From the NCBI GenBank assembly GCA_002104985.1, contig MCGO01000263.1, forward strand, positions 1-45,926: a stretch of 45,926 nt of DNA, in the 5' to 3' direction. Below the pieces are notes generated by a model. That model saw only the letters and a list, made by a program, of their open reading frames with translations. It was not told the DNA's origin and did no database searches. The position numbers and the translations under genes are program-made. Shown here piece by piece: positions 34,253 through 45,383 of this stretch. Origin of the DNA: Rhizoclosmatium globosum. Taxonomy: Eukaryota > Chytridiomycota > Chytridiomycetes > Chytridiales > Chytriomycetaceae. How positions within the stretch are numbered: the first letter of the stretch is position 1; every line of letters begins with the position of its first letter.

Positions 34253-37200
34253 ATGACGATCGCGTATCCCGTGTGCGCCATTGACCTGGAGTGGTTCGAC
34301 GGCACCGGCGGACAACACGTGACGCAGATAGGGTTCGCAGTGCAGGCGGGCGCGGAGTCGGCGGCCGCGCATCGAAACATTCTTGTTCGCGAACACTCGG
34401 ACGGCCGGTTCAAGTCACGGTTTGCGCCAACGTCGACGACCGGATTCGTGTTTGGAAAAGACGAAGTTGTTTCAAAGGCGCACGTGGGTCTCTCTTTGTC
34501 TCTTTCTCTTTCTCTTTCTCTTTGGGTTCGGTGTTCGGTGGTGGTGTTGAACTGACCAGTAACGATATAAGATCGCTTTCACAGTCACCCAAGTCCTGGT
34601 CAACTGCGCAACACTCGTGCTGCACAACGGAACAGGCGACAGGAACGTGCTGCTCAGGAACAATGTCGATTTGGACTCGTTCGATGATTTGGTTGTTGTC
34701 GACACGGGCGATCTGCATGCCTCCCAATATAACGAGAAGGGAAAGATATCCCTCGAGAACTTGTGCTTGAAACTTGGCATCTCGGTCACGCCTGGCTCAT
34801 TTCATAATGCAGGAAACGATGCTGCCTATACCTTGATGGCGTGGAGAAAGTTGGTTGGAAGAACGTCGATAAACAACCAAGCCGTTGACGACCTTGCAAA
34901 CTCAATGATGACTGGATTGGCTATTATGAATTCATCACCAAAGGCGCCTCGCTCTGTAACCCAAAGGCCTTCAGCGGCTAACCTCAACCCTCAGAAACAC
35001 GACTTTGTGGTAAACAACCTTGCAGATATTCCTGATGCCGTCCTTCCATTCCTGGACGCCTTCAAAGAAACTCTCCTGAAAGTGCCAACCGCTGCCCGTC
35101 TCGCTCATCTCGAAACTGTTGACAAGCTGAAGGATGCGTATCGTTTGTTCAGAGACTTTTGTCGACAACGCAGGAATCAACCTTCTCGTTTCAACGAACA
35201 CGAGAAGCTCTTTGAATCCCGATACAAGGTCAACCCAATATTTCCGTTGGTGATTTGTGAAATAATGGGTGCTCCCTCTTTGGCTGTGCTCTACCTCACG
35301 CGACATCGTGTCCTTCAAAGTATGGTCGCCCTCGAACCAAAGTCGCCTTCCTTGTAACTGCTGAAAATGAAGATCTTGGCATTGCTACAAAGTACAATGG
35401 CCGAGTCAACATCAATGAACTGCAACCAGTCCTTTGTAGTTCCGCTCCGAGAACAATTGAGAATGACACCGTTGGTCTGTTCAGTATTGGAACCACTTAC
35501 ACTGTCTCATTTGAAATTCACAATGGATACAACTTCCCTCGCCGAATCGTCAACATTCTCGCCGAAGAAGATCCTTCCACAGCTCAGCTATCCTTCCAAA
35601 ATTCTTCTGGAGGCACAGTCAAATCGGTACTCATTCAGAAAACAGCTCTTTCCAAGTTGTTTTGAAGCTCTCGACGCAACACATTGGATTTTTTAGTCGC
35701 CGAATCGTGTTTTTGATTGATAACTTCCGGATTGACAGAGTCGTTCAGTTCCGTATCGTTGCTGACGCTGAAAACCCGAACCTCGAGTTTCCTGCTGCTT
35801 CCATCCCTTACAAGCCCCGTAAAATTGTTATTGATGATAATGCTGTGCCTGCTATTCCTGGAGAAGCTCCTCCACGGTGACTACATTAAATTCGGGGGTT
35901 TTTTATGATCTAATTACCCCATTTTACAGTCCCGAATTCGACACATTCAAATACGAACTTCCAAAATACACGGCTCCACCGTCACTTAAGCGACTTTTTG
36001 ATCAAGACTCGAAGGTTCCCAAAGACAAGAAGCCACAGGCTATTCAATCCTTCACATCAGAAGCATTGACGTGGAAAACATTCTCTCGCCGATTCCATTC
36101 CATGCTCTACCTCGAAGAATTTCAAATGGTTGTAGATATCCGTGCATACGACCAACTTGGGGAAACACTGGAACCATTGAACAACAACTCACTCTTACGT
36201 TTGATGGTTCCTGGTCTCGCGGAGAACAGGCCCAGCGTTCTGTACGGTGACAAATTATTGTCAAGTTGGGGAACGGACAGCGGTATGAAGGATACGTGCA
36301 CAAGGTTGAATTGAATTCAGTGAATCTCAAGTTTGACCAGAAATTCCATCGTGGGGTTTATATTAAGGGAATGAAGGTCGACGTGGAGTTTAACTTTTCG
36401 AGGACTTGTTTCAAGAGAGCGCATCGGTCGTTGGATTTGATTGGTAAGTGGTGATTTTTGCTATGAGTTGCTTATTTAGCTCGTAATTTTGTTTTGCAGG
36501 ATTTGTTGCAAAACAGGCTTCTTGTTGGACTTTCCCTGTGAATGTTCCTATGACGAAAACAGAGACTGCGAATTTACAAGATTTCGAAATTCGTCGGAAC
36601 CAGCTTTTGAAGAACGTTACGCTCAATACTCACCAAATCAAGGCTGTTGCTCAAATTGTGTCCAAAAGAGAGTCTCAGACGCCATTCGTCATTTTTGGAC
36701 CTCCTGGAACAGGCAAAACTGTGAGTCTTAAATATATCCATCACTTATATTTCTGAATCGTAAATAACAGAAAACACTTGTTGAAGCTGTGAAGCTGGCA
36801 CTTCGAATGATGCCAAACGCAAGAATTTTAGTAACGGCTCCATCAAACGCAGCTGTCGACTTGATCGTCCACCGTCTCTCTGATGCACAACCAGGCGGTT
36901 TACCTCCGTCCCAAATGATCAGAGTGAACGCATACACCAGGTCCCCTGATTCAGTCCCACATTTCATCGCACGATACTCTCTTCGCGACGACCGAAAGGG
37001 CATCTACGTGATCCCTAAATCCCAATCTGAGTTATCTACCTACCGTGTCGTATGTACAACCCTCTACACAGCCTCCGCGTTACAAGGTATGGGAGCCTTT
37101 GATCCAGTCCCAGGACCCAACGGAGCCCTCGAAAACTGGTTCACCCACATTTTCTGTGATGAAGTCGGACACGCGACGGAAACGGAGTTCTGGGCGGGTG

Positions 37201-38388
37201 TCGGCGGTGCTGTCTCGCCAATGTTGAAGGTGTTGAAGGAGAAGGACGTGAAGCAGGAAGAGCGCTCTTTGTTCAAGAAAATTGCGGGGGATTTCAATAC
37301 GTCGAAGAATAATGTTGTGGCGGGGAAACTTCCACAACTTGTAATTGTCGGGATCCGAAGCAGTTGGGTCCTATTGTACGAAGTGATTTGGCGGAGCAGT
37401 GTGGATATAGTATGTCGTACCTTGAAAGGCTTGTCGAGACTTGTTCTGCATATGGAAGGAAGGGTGGGGATGATGTTGTTGGTGAGCGGTACCAGAATCC
37501 TCACAATATCGTGCAGCTGGTTGATAATTATCGCTCGCATCCTGCTATTTTGGAGCTGTATTCGAAGACTTTCTATGATGGAGATTTGGTGTGTTGTGCC
37601 AAGAATGATGGGAAGTTGAGTCGGCTCAGTTGGTTGCCAAACAGAAACGAGTTTCCGCTTGTATTCCATGGGTATTTTTCATCCACTCTTTTTACATCCT
37701 TTTAACTTGCTCGTTTTGAACACAGTGTCTGCGGTAAGGATGAACGTGAGGGTTCTTCCCCTTCTTGGTTCAACATGGACGAAGTCAACACAGTTCTTGA
37801 CTACTTAAAGACTCTATTGACTGGTGCACCGCCTCCAAGACGGGACGTGGTGGAGGTCTATTTGGCTCAAACATGTTCCAAACAGAAAAGGCTTCAAATA
37901 TTGGACTCACCATGGACGAAATCGGAATCATCACTCCATACCGCAAGCAGATAGACAAAATCCGTGCACGTCTCCAAAAAGAAGGATGGTCTCGCATCAG
38001 AGTGGGAACTGTCGAAGAATTCCAAGGCGATGAAAAGAAAGTGATCATCCTGTCAACTGTTCGCTCCTCTGCGCAGTGGATCGAAAAAGACCAGAAGTTC
38101 AATATCGGATTCTTGAGAAACCCGAAACGCTTCAACGTTTCGATTTCTCGCGCGAAATCGTTGATGATTATAATTGGAAACCCTGAGATTCTGTGTGGAG
38201 ATAAATATTGGGAGAAGCTTGTGCGGTACTGTGAAGTGAATGGGGCGTGTGTTGGTTATCCTGTTCCCAAAGAGAAGGTTGGAGGGAGCAAGAGTTATGG
38301 CAATTTAGTGGAGGAGGATTACGCGAGTGAGGAAGAAGATATTGAGGTCAGAGATGTGCAGGGAGTTGGATGGAGGCGTGATGAATAA
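34253..38388 (+). CDS. DEDDh exonuclease fused to MOV10/SDE3-type SF1 RNA helicase
   Basis: Approximate exons: 34253-34483, 34572-35876, 35930-36443, 36500-36720, 36771-37671 and 37726-38388. The N-terminus is a DEDDh 3'-5' exonuclease fold: AIDLEWF (D11, E13), LVLHNGTGD (D100) and FHNAGNDAAYTL (H155, D160), most like the Gfd2/YDR514C group. Then come MOV10-type domains: a beta-sandwich (VSFEIHNGYNFPRR), FHSMLYLEEFQMVVDIRAYD and VPGLAENRPSVLYGD. The helicase core has GPPGTGKT, APSNAAVD, CDEVGHATE (motif II, DEVG for the usual DEAG), VGDPKQLGP, DNYRSHP, GIITPYRKQ, GTVEEFQGDE and NVSISRAK. MOV10/SDE3 helicases act in RNA silencing and transposon control. The frame changes near 35335, 35645, 36257, 37350 and 37828; each is repaired by one added base. 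No stop-start pair separates nuclease from helicase, but the 35335 shift leaves some doubt that they form one protein. Confidence 0.8.
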
Positions 38389-38463
38389 CTCATTAAATTG
38401 TGTTATTAAATTGGTTGCGAAAAGCCTCACTTTGCCTCCCCACAACCAACAACAGTTAATCAA

Positions 38464-39900
38464 ATGGGAAGACGAGTCGCTGTCATTGGCGGAGGACCAT
38501 CTGGTGCAATCACTGCGATTGCTTTGAAAAGACATGGGTTTGAGGTATGTCAGCGAGAAGGTGGAGAAGAGGGATAGATCAATTTAATTGACCATCCTTT
38601 AGCCTACCCTCTACGACAAGGTTGATCCATTCGAAGAAGTAAAGCAAGCAGTCCAGAAAGGAGAGCTTGTGAATATTCAATTTGGCGAAACCGGCGGGAC
38701 GTTGGGGATCTTGGGCAATGGAGTGAAGGCTCTCAAAACTTGGGTCTTCTGGACTACGTCAAAGAGTTTCAGGAAGATCCAATGGTTATGGAACTCAATT
38801 TCATGTACTTAGATGGATCTGTGAGTATTGATATGTTATAAGGAGATGCTGTGGGGAAATGATACTGAACATTGATATGTCCCAGGATCGTACATGCAGA
38901 AGGACTCTTGTCGAGGAAGGCGTCCAGCCAATGCATGCACTTCGTTCTAAGCTTCATCAAATTTTGGTCAAAGCTGCGAATGCTGAAGGAATCAAATTGT
39001 ATGGCGGCAAGAAACTCAAAACCCTTACTCAACTGCGGACGACGTAACTGTTGAATTTGAAGATGGAACTCAAATAGTTGCCGATTTTGTGGTTGGCGCC
39101 GACGGAATTCACTCCAAAACCCGTCAGTTGATCTTTCCTGATTCTGCTAAACCAGTTCTTGACGCCACCGGATACATCACAATCTTTGACCTTGGAACAT
39201 ATTCAGATGGATCGGTTGTTGACTTTAATCACCCGGAAGGTATCTATAATGATCCGCTCAACGGGCGTTTCATCTTCACAGCCCCATTCGGGAAAAACCA
39301 AGGTGAAGCCAAGATTTTTGAAATGAATGTCAAAAAACCTCTGGATCAAGCAGATGACTGGCGTCCAGTCTCAGATCTGCCAAAAGAGGCGGCCCAGCTC
39401 GCAGACACGTTGCAATCATGGGGAACAGAGCCTGCAATCGTTAATTGCGTTCGTCACGCGAAAAGAATTACTCCAGTCAATTTGTATGATCTTCCGGATC
39501 TCCCAAGTTTTTACAAAGGCCGTGTTGTTCTTGTGGGCGATGCAGCTCATGGAACGGTTCCATACGCTGCGCAAGGACTCTGTCAAGCTATTGAAGATTG
39601 TGGAACTCTTGCAGATCTTTGGGTCACTATCAAGACGATTACAAGAGAGCGTTTTCAATGTACGATAAAATCCGTGTTCCGCGCACGAGAAAAGTTGTCA
39701 GTCTTGCACGTACCACAGGCTCTCGTTTGCGAGCTTCGAATGTGGTTCAAATGAAGTTTGGGCCGTTTTATGATGAAGCTCGTTTTCTCTTGATGGAATG
39801 GTTTGGAGTTGAAGATGAAATCACTTTACACAATTACGTGATGACATCAGGAAAGTTATCCCAGGCATTCAATTTCAGTGATTTGGTTGCATTGCCATAG
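38464..39900 (+). CDS. FAD-dependent (class A) monooxygenase with apparent frameshifts
   Basis: Exons 38464-38544, 38603-38820 and 38886-39900. N-terminal Rossmann motif VAVIGGGPSGAITAIAL binds FAD; FVVGADGIHSKTR is the DG motif, and VVLVGDAAHGTVPYAAQG the GD motif that completes FAD binding. Together they define aromatic-hydroxylase-type flavin monooxygenases (salicylate hydroxylase, kynurenine 3-monooxygenase, zeaxanthin epoxidase relatives), which use NAD(P)H and O2. The substrate is not evident. The frame changes at the AAAA run at 38735, the AAAACCC run at 39018 and the TTTGGG run at 39618; one added base at each restores a continuous family-like protein. The gene lies 75 bases after the helicase gene. 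Confidence 0.82.
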
Positions 39901-40145
39901 AAAATAAACACAATTCGTTTTAAAACCACCTCTCTATGGCCATTCACCTGTTTTTGGTAAATGAATGCTACAGGAAGGTAAAGCAAGAGCAGTTGGCGAA
40001 TTGGAATTAGAAAGGGAAACCCTGATACGCAAGAGAATAAATGTCGTGATATGAACTGAAGTGAGGATTGAGTTCCAAGGGGTTTGAGTTGAGTCACATA
40101 TCATGACTGACTAATTTTTAATAAGTATACCCCAAAAGGTTTTAA
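39901..40145. other. Convergent 3' intergenic region
   Basis: Short A/T-rich stretch between the ends of the plus-strand monooxygenase and the minus-strand HRQ1 gene. It holds AATAAA-like signals on the plus strand just after 39900 and nothing else I can support. Confidence 0.5.
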
Positions 40146-43100
40146 CTACAACAACCCCACCACATCGATCCAACCGTTCATCATAGCTTTACAGATCGGA
40201 TAACCGACTGCCAAACACCTCCTACACCCACCTACACAATCACACCCTTCAAGTATCTTCAACGCCTTCTCCAATACCACTTGAACACCTTCCCCGTTAT
40301 CCCCCACACTTTCTTCACCGTAGCTTCACCCGCACCTTCCCGGAACTAAATGCAGCAACATGTAAAATAACCCTTTTAACAACAGTATCCTCCCCGACAG
40401 CCCCAAACAATGCATCTCACACCCACACCCCTCCCCAAGCGCCAAATAAACCGCATGCACAGCCGCATGAACACTTCCGCCGCTACAGCCTCCAATTCAA
40501 CAGGAACACAAACGTCATCCACCAAACAGCGCGAACAACGCATCCAACACGGTCTGTCGCGTTCCCTGTCTCACTTTCTCGATTTTGGAGCCGGTCACGG
40601 GGTCCATGAGGAAATAACCTGTTGAGACGGATGTTACTTTCACGAGACCTGTTTGGACGAGGGTTTGGGAGGTGGCGATGCATGCGCGCGCGGTGGTGGC
40701 GTAAGGTCTACGTATCGGTATTCGGCTTTTTTTGTTAGGTATGTAGCGTGGTTTTACGAGCGCGTGCAATGTAGTAAGGCTCGTGGCTACGGTGAGGATT
40801 TGGTATGGTTGTCCGCGATGTTGAAAGATTGCGCCGTCGTAGAGATGTTTGAAGGCACGGTTTGAGTCGAGCATTTCGACTTCTGTGGAGGTTTCGAGGT
40901 CGATTATGCGGTAGGATGGGGTATCTTCGGATTCGCGGATTTGGAAGGATTTGGCGGGGTTGTTTTCGAATGTTCGGGCAGGATGGTAGATGTTTGGTGT
41001 GGGTCCAGAGGAGAGTGGTTCTGCGGTAAATGATGATTCCGTGAGGTCAACGGAGAGTAGAAGGTTTGTGTAGATTTCGCGTGAAAGTGGCTGTTCGGCT
41101 GCTGCGCATTGTAAGTGGAGTTTATAATGTCTTGATGAGTGAGAATGGGATGTGTATAATGTCAGGAAAGCCATTAAACAGGTCAACTGGGTTTTGGACG
41201 TAATATTGATCAATACTGCTGTACCCATGCGCAATCTGTGGGATATTTAAACTTGGGGAAGATATTATCAATACCAAGAGGTTACCAAGATAGATGCAGA
41301 ATCATTCTTCCTCGCCCTGCTCGGCCAACTTGCTGTCGATAAGACGCCATTGTGAGAGGAAATCCAAGATGCAAAACAACATCCAAACTTCCAATATCTA
41401 CTCCAAGTTCCAATGCACTTTGTGCAACAATCCCAAGCAAAGTTCCATCAAACATTCGTTTCTCAATATCACGTCTTTCTTCTTTTGAATAGGCCTCCAC
41501 GATACGACATAACTTTGTCACGAAACAATGAGCCCACATTCAATTTATCAAACTGATTGTAAAATTCTTTCAGAAGGGATTCGCAATTGTTCCTAGACTT
41601 GAAAAATATTAGTCCATTATTTAACTCATGAAGAATATCAAACCTTGACAAAGCAAATAAAATCGAATCTCGTTTCTCAAGAGCTCTAAACAAAGCATTA
41701 CGGCTTCTCGGATGGATAGACGCGTTCAGGAAGTGCAGAGATTCGTTTGTCAATCAACGAGACAGGGTTGTCGTCATCATCAAGCTCCCTTTTGTAATCT
41801 TCTTCTCCTTCTTCCATTTAATCTCTGTTTTGGGCTCTTTTTTGGCTTTACATCAGCGGATATGACTACCGGAGGATTCCAAATGATTTGATGCTTCTTT
41901 CCCATCGGTGATCCATCTTGATCACGAGCACAGCGTTTTGGACATCAAAGAAGCGTTCCATATGCTTAGATTAAAGTTTTAGGCGAGGATTGTGTGATGG
42001 TTATCAAAGTGCGTACTTGAATTGGATTTGCAATGGTTGCACTACAGGATACGAATTGTACCTGAGTGTTTCCATATAATGTACATAATCGTTTCAGTCT
42101 TCGCATTACCATTGCGCAGTGAGTTCCTAGCCTGTCCGAGTAGTAGTGCAGTTCTAAAGGAAAATGGTTGGCGTTCAGAATTCAAACCATTGAGTAGATA
42201 ACTTGAATCTTACCATCCACAACAACCAGCTTCAAATTTGTAAACAGAACAGACCAGTATTTGTGCCACAAGAAAGCCTTGTGTAGGTATCAAAGTTTGA
42301 ATATAACACGCGAAGAATTCTCGAATTTGGTCACGGACAGACGGTGTACTGATTCGGCGCCACGTTTGCCGTGAGGACGTGAATGGAGTATCACCATCGT
42401 AGGTTGCAATGAAGTGTTGATTTTCGTATAAGTTGGGGACAGGGAAGGGTGGGAGGCAAGGAGGTCTTCAAAAGACCGCTTTTGGTCTTGCCGAGAGCCT
42501 TATTTAGTGTACGTGTGTTATTGTCAAAGCTCAGGAATCTCATTGTTGCACCTTTGTTGGGAATATAAATATGGCTCGTGATTCCAAATCATGCTCTAGA
42601 TTACGGACGACAGGAATTTGATAAATAAGAGACTTTCCACTATTAATTCATTAGATGAATATGCTGGGAACTGGAGTGGTTACCTTGCTGTTGATGTAGA
42701 AACAATCACGTTTTCGCCCTTTTCGAGGGCATTGATGGCGGTAGCCTGGTGTGATACAGTTTCACGACAGTATGTGCATCGGTAGGGCAGTTTTAAGATT
42801 TGCAGAGAGTGGAGAAGAGAGAGCGGCATATTGAGCATGCCTTTGAGGAGTGATTCTCCAAGCATCTTCCCGTTCAATCTGATTCTTGTACCATGATTGA
42901 GCCTTCAAAGATGCAAGGAATGCATCAAGGGAGAGTATCTCTGCTTTCACTTGAGCAACAAAGGTAGTTGGTTGGGGCAGCCTGGGTTGAGGGCGGGCCA
43001 GTGGATGACCGGATGTTCTTCCACGAGTCGTTGAAGCGCCAATGTGAATTCCCTCGCACTTCCTTTGCGGCCTTTTCTCGTTGGGCAAACGACGGCGGTT

Positions 43101-43397
43101 CTTCGCGGTTCTTTCCTTTCGCGCGCGTGTTCTGCGGTGCCGCCAATCAGAGCGAGAACGACGGCGGCCGCGTCAAATTCGACGAGCGACGGAACGAGAA
43201 GCGACACAAGTTGCGCGTGCCTCGTTGCTTCGTCCTTGTTTGCAAGTCCGAGCGACGACACGGGAACCCGCCCTGTCCCCGCATCCCAACAAACGCATTG
43301 CATGTGTGGAACAGCTGCGTGATTGGTGCAAGTTCAGAAGGGATTGGTGACGATGGTTGCTGTGGCCCCGCATCTGTCCGCCGCTTCTTGGCCATCA
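40146..43397 (-). CDS. HRQ1: HRQ1-type (RecQ4-like) 3'-5' DNA helicase, fragmented frames
   Basis: Reading the minus strand across frames gives an almost complete Hrq1: an N-terminal domain from MAKKRRTDAG, then SHQATAINALEKGENVIVSTSTA and, after a 44-base intron (42640-42683), SGKSLIYQIPVV (Walker A). Then ATYDGDTP, VVVDELHYY (motif II, joined over intron 42154-42213), QFVSCSATIANP, DGSPMGKKHQIIWNPPVV, FFKSRNNCE, SALELGVDIG and QQVGRAGRGR (motif VI). The C-terminal DUF1998-like part has RAFKHLYDGAIFQHRGQPYQI, VHAAVHAVYLAL and a Cys cluster (GCDCVGGCRRCLAVGYPIC). Hrq1 acts in DNA crosslink repair and telomere maintenance. Frames change many times (for example at 42435 and 42316), and an in-frame TGA lies near 42290. 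This is heavy consensus error or a decaying gene; no single long frame exists at 41754-42679. Confidence 0.8.
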
Positions 43398-43494
43398 TTA
43401 ATCACAAAAACTAGTCACTTTCATAATAAATAGATAGAATAACCTAACAGGATTTTCTTCTTCTCGCAGCACGTTGAGAATTCAACTCTGAAAC

Positions 43495-45273
43495 ATGAGC
43501 CTGGCGGAAAGAAACCAGTCCAGTATTACTATCGCCATAATTGGGCCTTTTGGATTGTGAGATAACGTACTCGGATTGAATGTTGATCTCACTCCGGATT
43601 CTCGATTCCACAACAAAAATCAGAATTCCAGGACTGACCTTCAATGGAACCCTTGTGGATTCTACCTCATGGAACGCTCTCAATCTATCTTTCTTCAACT
43701 CTTTTGATCAGGGCATGACCGCAGCATCCTGTGGTTCTGGGACTCTCTTGGTGCCGAACTCGCTATAAATGCCATAAATAATGATCCCTCCATCCTGCCA
43801 ATCTTGATCAAGCGCTACTCAAACTATTTTCATTCTCGCTCCAACCTGCCAGGGTTTTCCATGGTACCGCGTCTAGACCAAAAAACAATACCCTACTACT
43901 TCCAAATATTACGAAAGTAAGACAAACAAAAATTTAAGTTGAGCTGTGCTTACGTAATGGGTGTGTTCCAGTGAGCCAATTTTGGAGCAGAGTATTATCA
44001 ATCCTGAAGTTATGGAACGTTAAACGAGTGGAAATCATTTCTTTCATTCATGATGGTTTGTTATTCGTTTTTTCATGTGATCCAATACTGATTCAGTTTC
44101 AAGTGTATTCAATGTTGGTGGATGTGTTTGATTACGCAAACATCATCAAAATCGTATTTCATTTAGATTATAACAGCAGCCCTTCTTTCGTAAGTAATTC
44201 AAATAGGTGATGAACTCACTAGAGCTGATGCACAATACATAATCATCCTCGGTCTGCAAGCATCTACTATCAACTGGTCATGCAAGTCTTTTAATCAATT
44301 TGTTTTGGCTAATAGTTGTAAAAGGCGGAACACTTCCGTTGAAGCCGACTACGTTTGGCTTGGTGTCAATATTCCAATCTCAACAGAGGTTCGGGTTCTT
44401 TTGATTTACGCGGTCAAGCTATTGACTTCGGATATAATCTATTTGGCAATTTCGTTGGGTCTTGTATTTGTTGAAGTGGCTTTACTACTTTGTTGGACCC
44501 AATGTGACAGTCATAAAAGTTTTACAGAAATCCATGAACAAGTACGCCTACTCTTGTCAATCATTTGATAACTTGAACACTAAAGTATTCTTGGATTTGC
44601 TCTGGATATATCATGCTTTGATGATGGGGTTGGTTCTTGCGATTGCATACTTGACCCGAAATGTAGCTGCAACGCATAACGAGTCGGTTTTGATGCTGGT
44701 GTTATCACTTTGTTTCATAATTGGGATGGTGATTATCACACTGATTGAATCAACAACATTTGTATCAGAAACTACACTGCTTATCCGCGTTTTAACACAA
44801 TGGATTCTTACGCTGCTATGCCTTGTTCCAACAGCTGTCAGGAAATTTGGGCTATTTCAGCAATATTTTATAGCACCAGTTTTGACTGTGGTTCACCGTC
44901 AACGCGTCAGTACGGCGCAATGCTCAAGCAGGAATCTATGGTCTCTGAAAATATTGGGAGAGAAAAGGCACTAGAAGATTAAACTTTTGCGAAAGGGAAG
45001 AACAGTTTATTTGGACCCCATTGTCACGGTTTGGGACAGAGTGTACAAAGTAGGCACAAAGACAATCTTGACTGTCAAGGACTCAATAGACAGAAGGCCT
45101 TTGTGATTTCGCCTCCATACATATGTAATCTGATAGCTTTGAGCGGTGATGCATGGTGCCTTGACTTCAGCTGTGATTCTGCGGGGGAAAAGTCTCATTT
45201 CTTCGACTTTGATAATAAGGAGAAAGCAGACAAGTTTATCAGGATCGTGACAGAGAGCAAGCGCAACAAATAA
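43495..45273 (+). CDS. Class C GPCR-like receptor 1 (periplasmic-binding fold plus 7TM)
   Basis: Exon 1 is 43495-43556 (SSITIAIIGPFGL, donor GTGAGA) and exon 2 starts at 43624. A receptor ligand-binding (ANF/periplasmic-binding) fold follows: STSWNALNLS, WFWDSLGAELAINAINNDPS, IKRYSNY, FWSRVLSILKLWNVKRVEII and DAQYIIILGLQ. Further on come several hydrophobic segments and the class C 7TM piece AYLTRNVAATHNESVLMLVL (44640-44700 region). A soluble tail ends at 45273 and reads like a small PH-like domain (DAWCLDFSC, KADKFIRIVTES), an assignment I hold weakly. Frames change near 43715 and 45095, both repairable by one added base, and some exon joins between 43920 and 44570 are unresolved. No signal peptide is visible in exon 1. 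Probably a plasma-membrane receptor for a small ligand. Confidence 0.62.
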
Positions 45274-45383
45274 AGCACATTGCCATATTCATAGGAATAT
45301 CCCAAGAACCCAAATTAAAATCGTTTCTGCATTCAAGTGTTTAAGTTCTAACCAACTTTGTCACTTGGGAAATCTCCGAAAAG

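Noticed and set aside
34487..34524. CT-rich microsatellite in intron 1 of the helicase gene
   Set aside because: It is the pyrimidine-rich body of an intron and shows nothing beyond simple TCTCTT repetition.
34253..39900. Programmed ribosomal frameshifting in the helicase and monooxygenase genes
   Set aside because: Five and three shifts per gene, without a common slippery site and mostly at ordinary base runs, fit missing bases far better.
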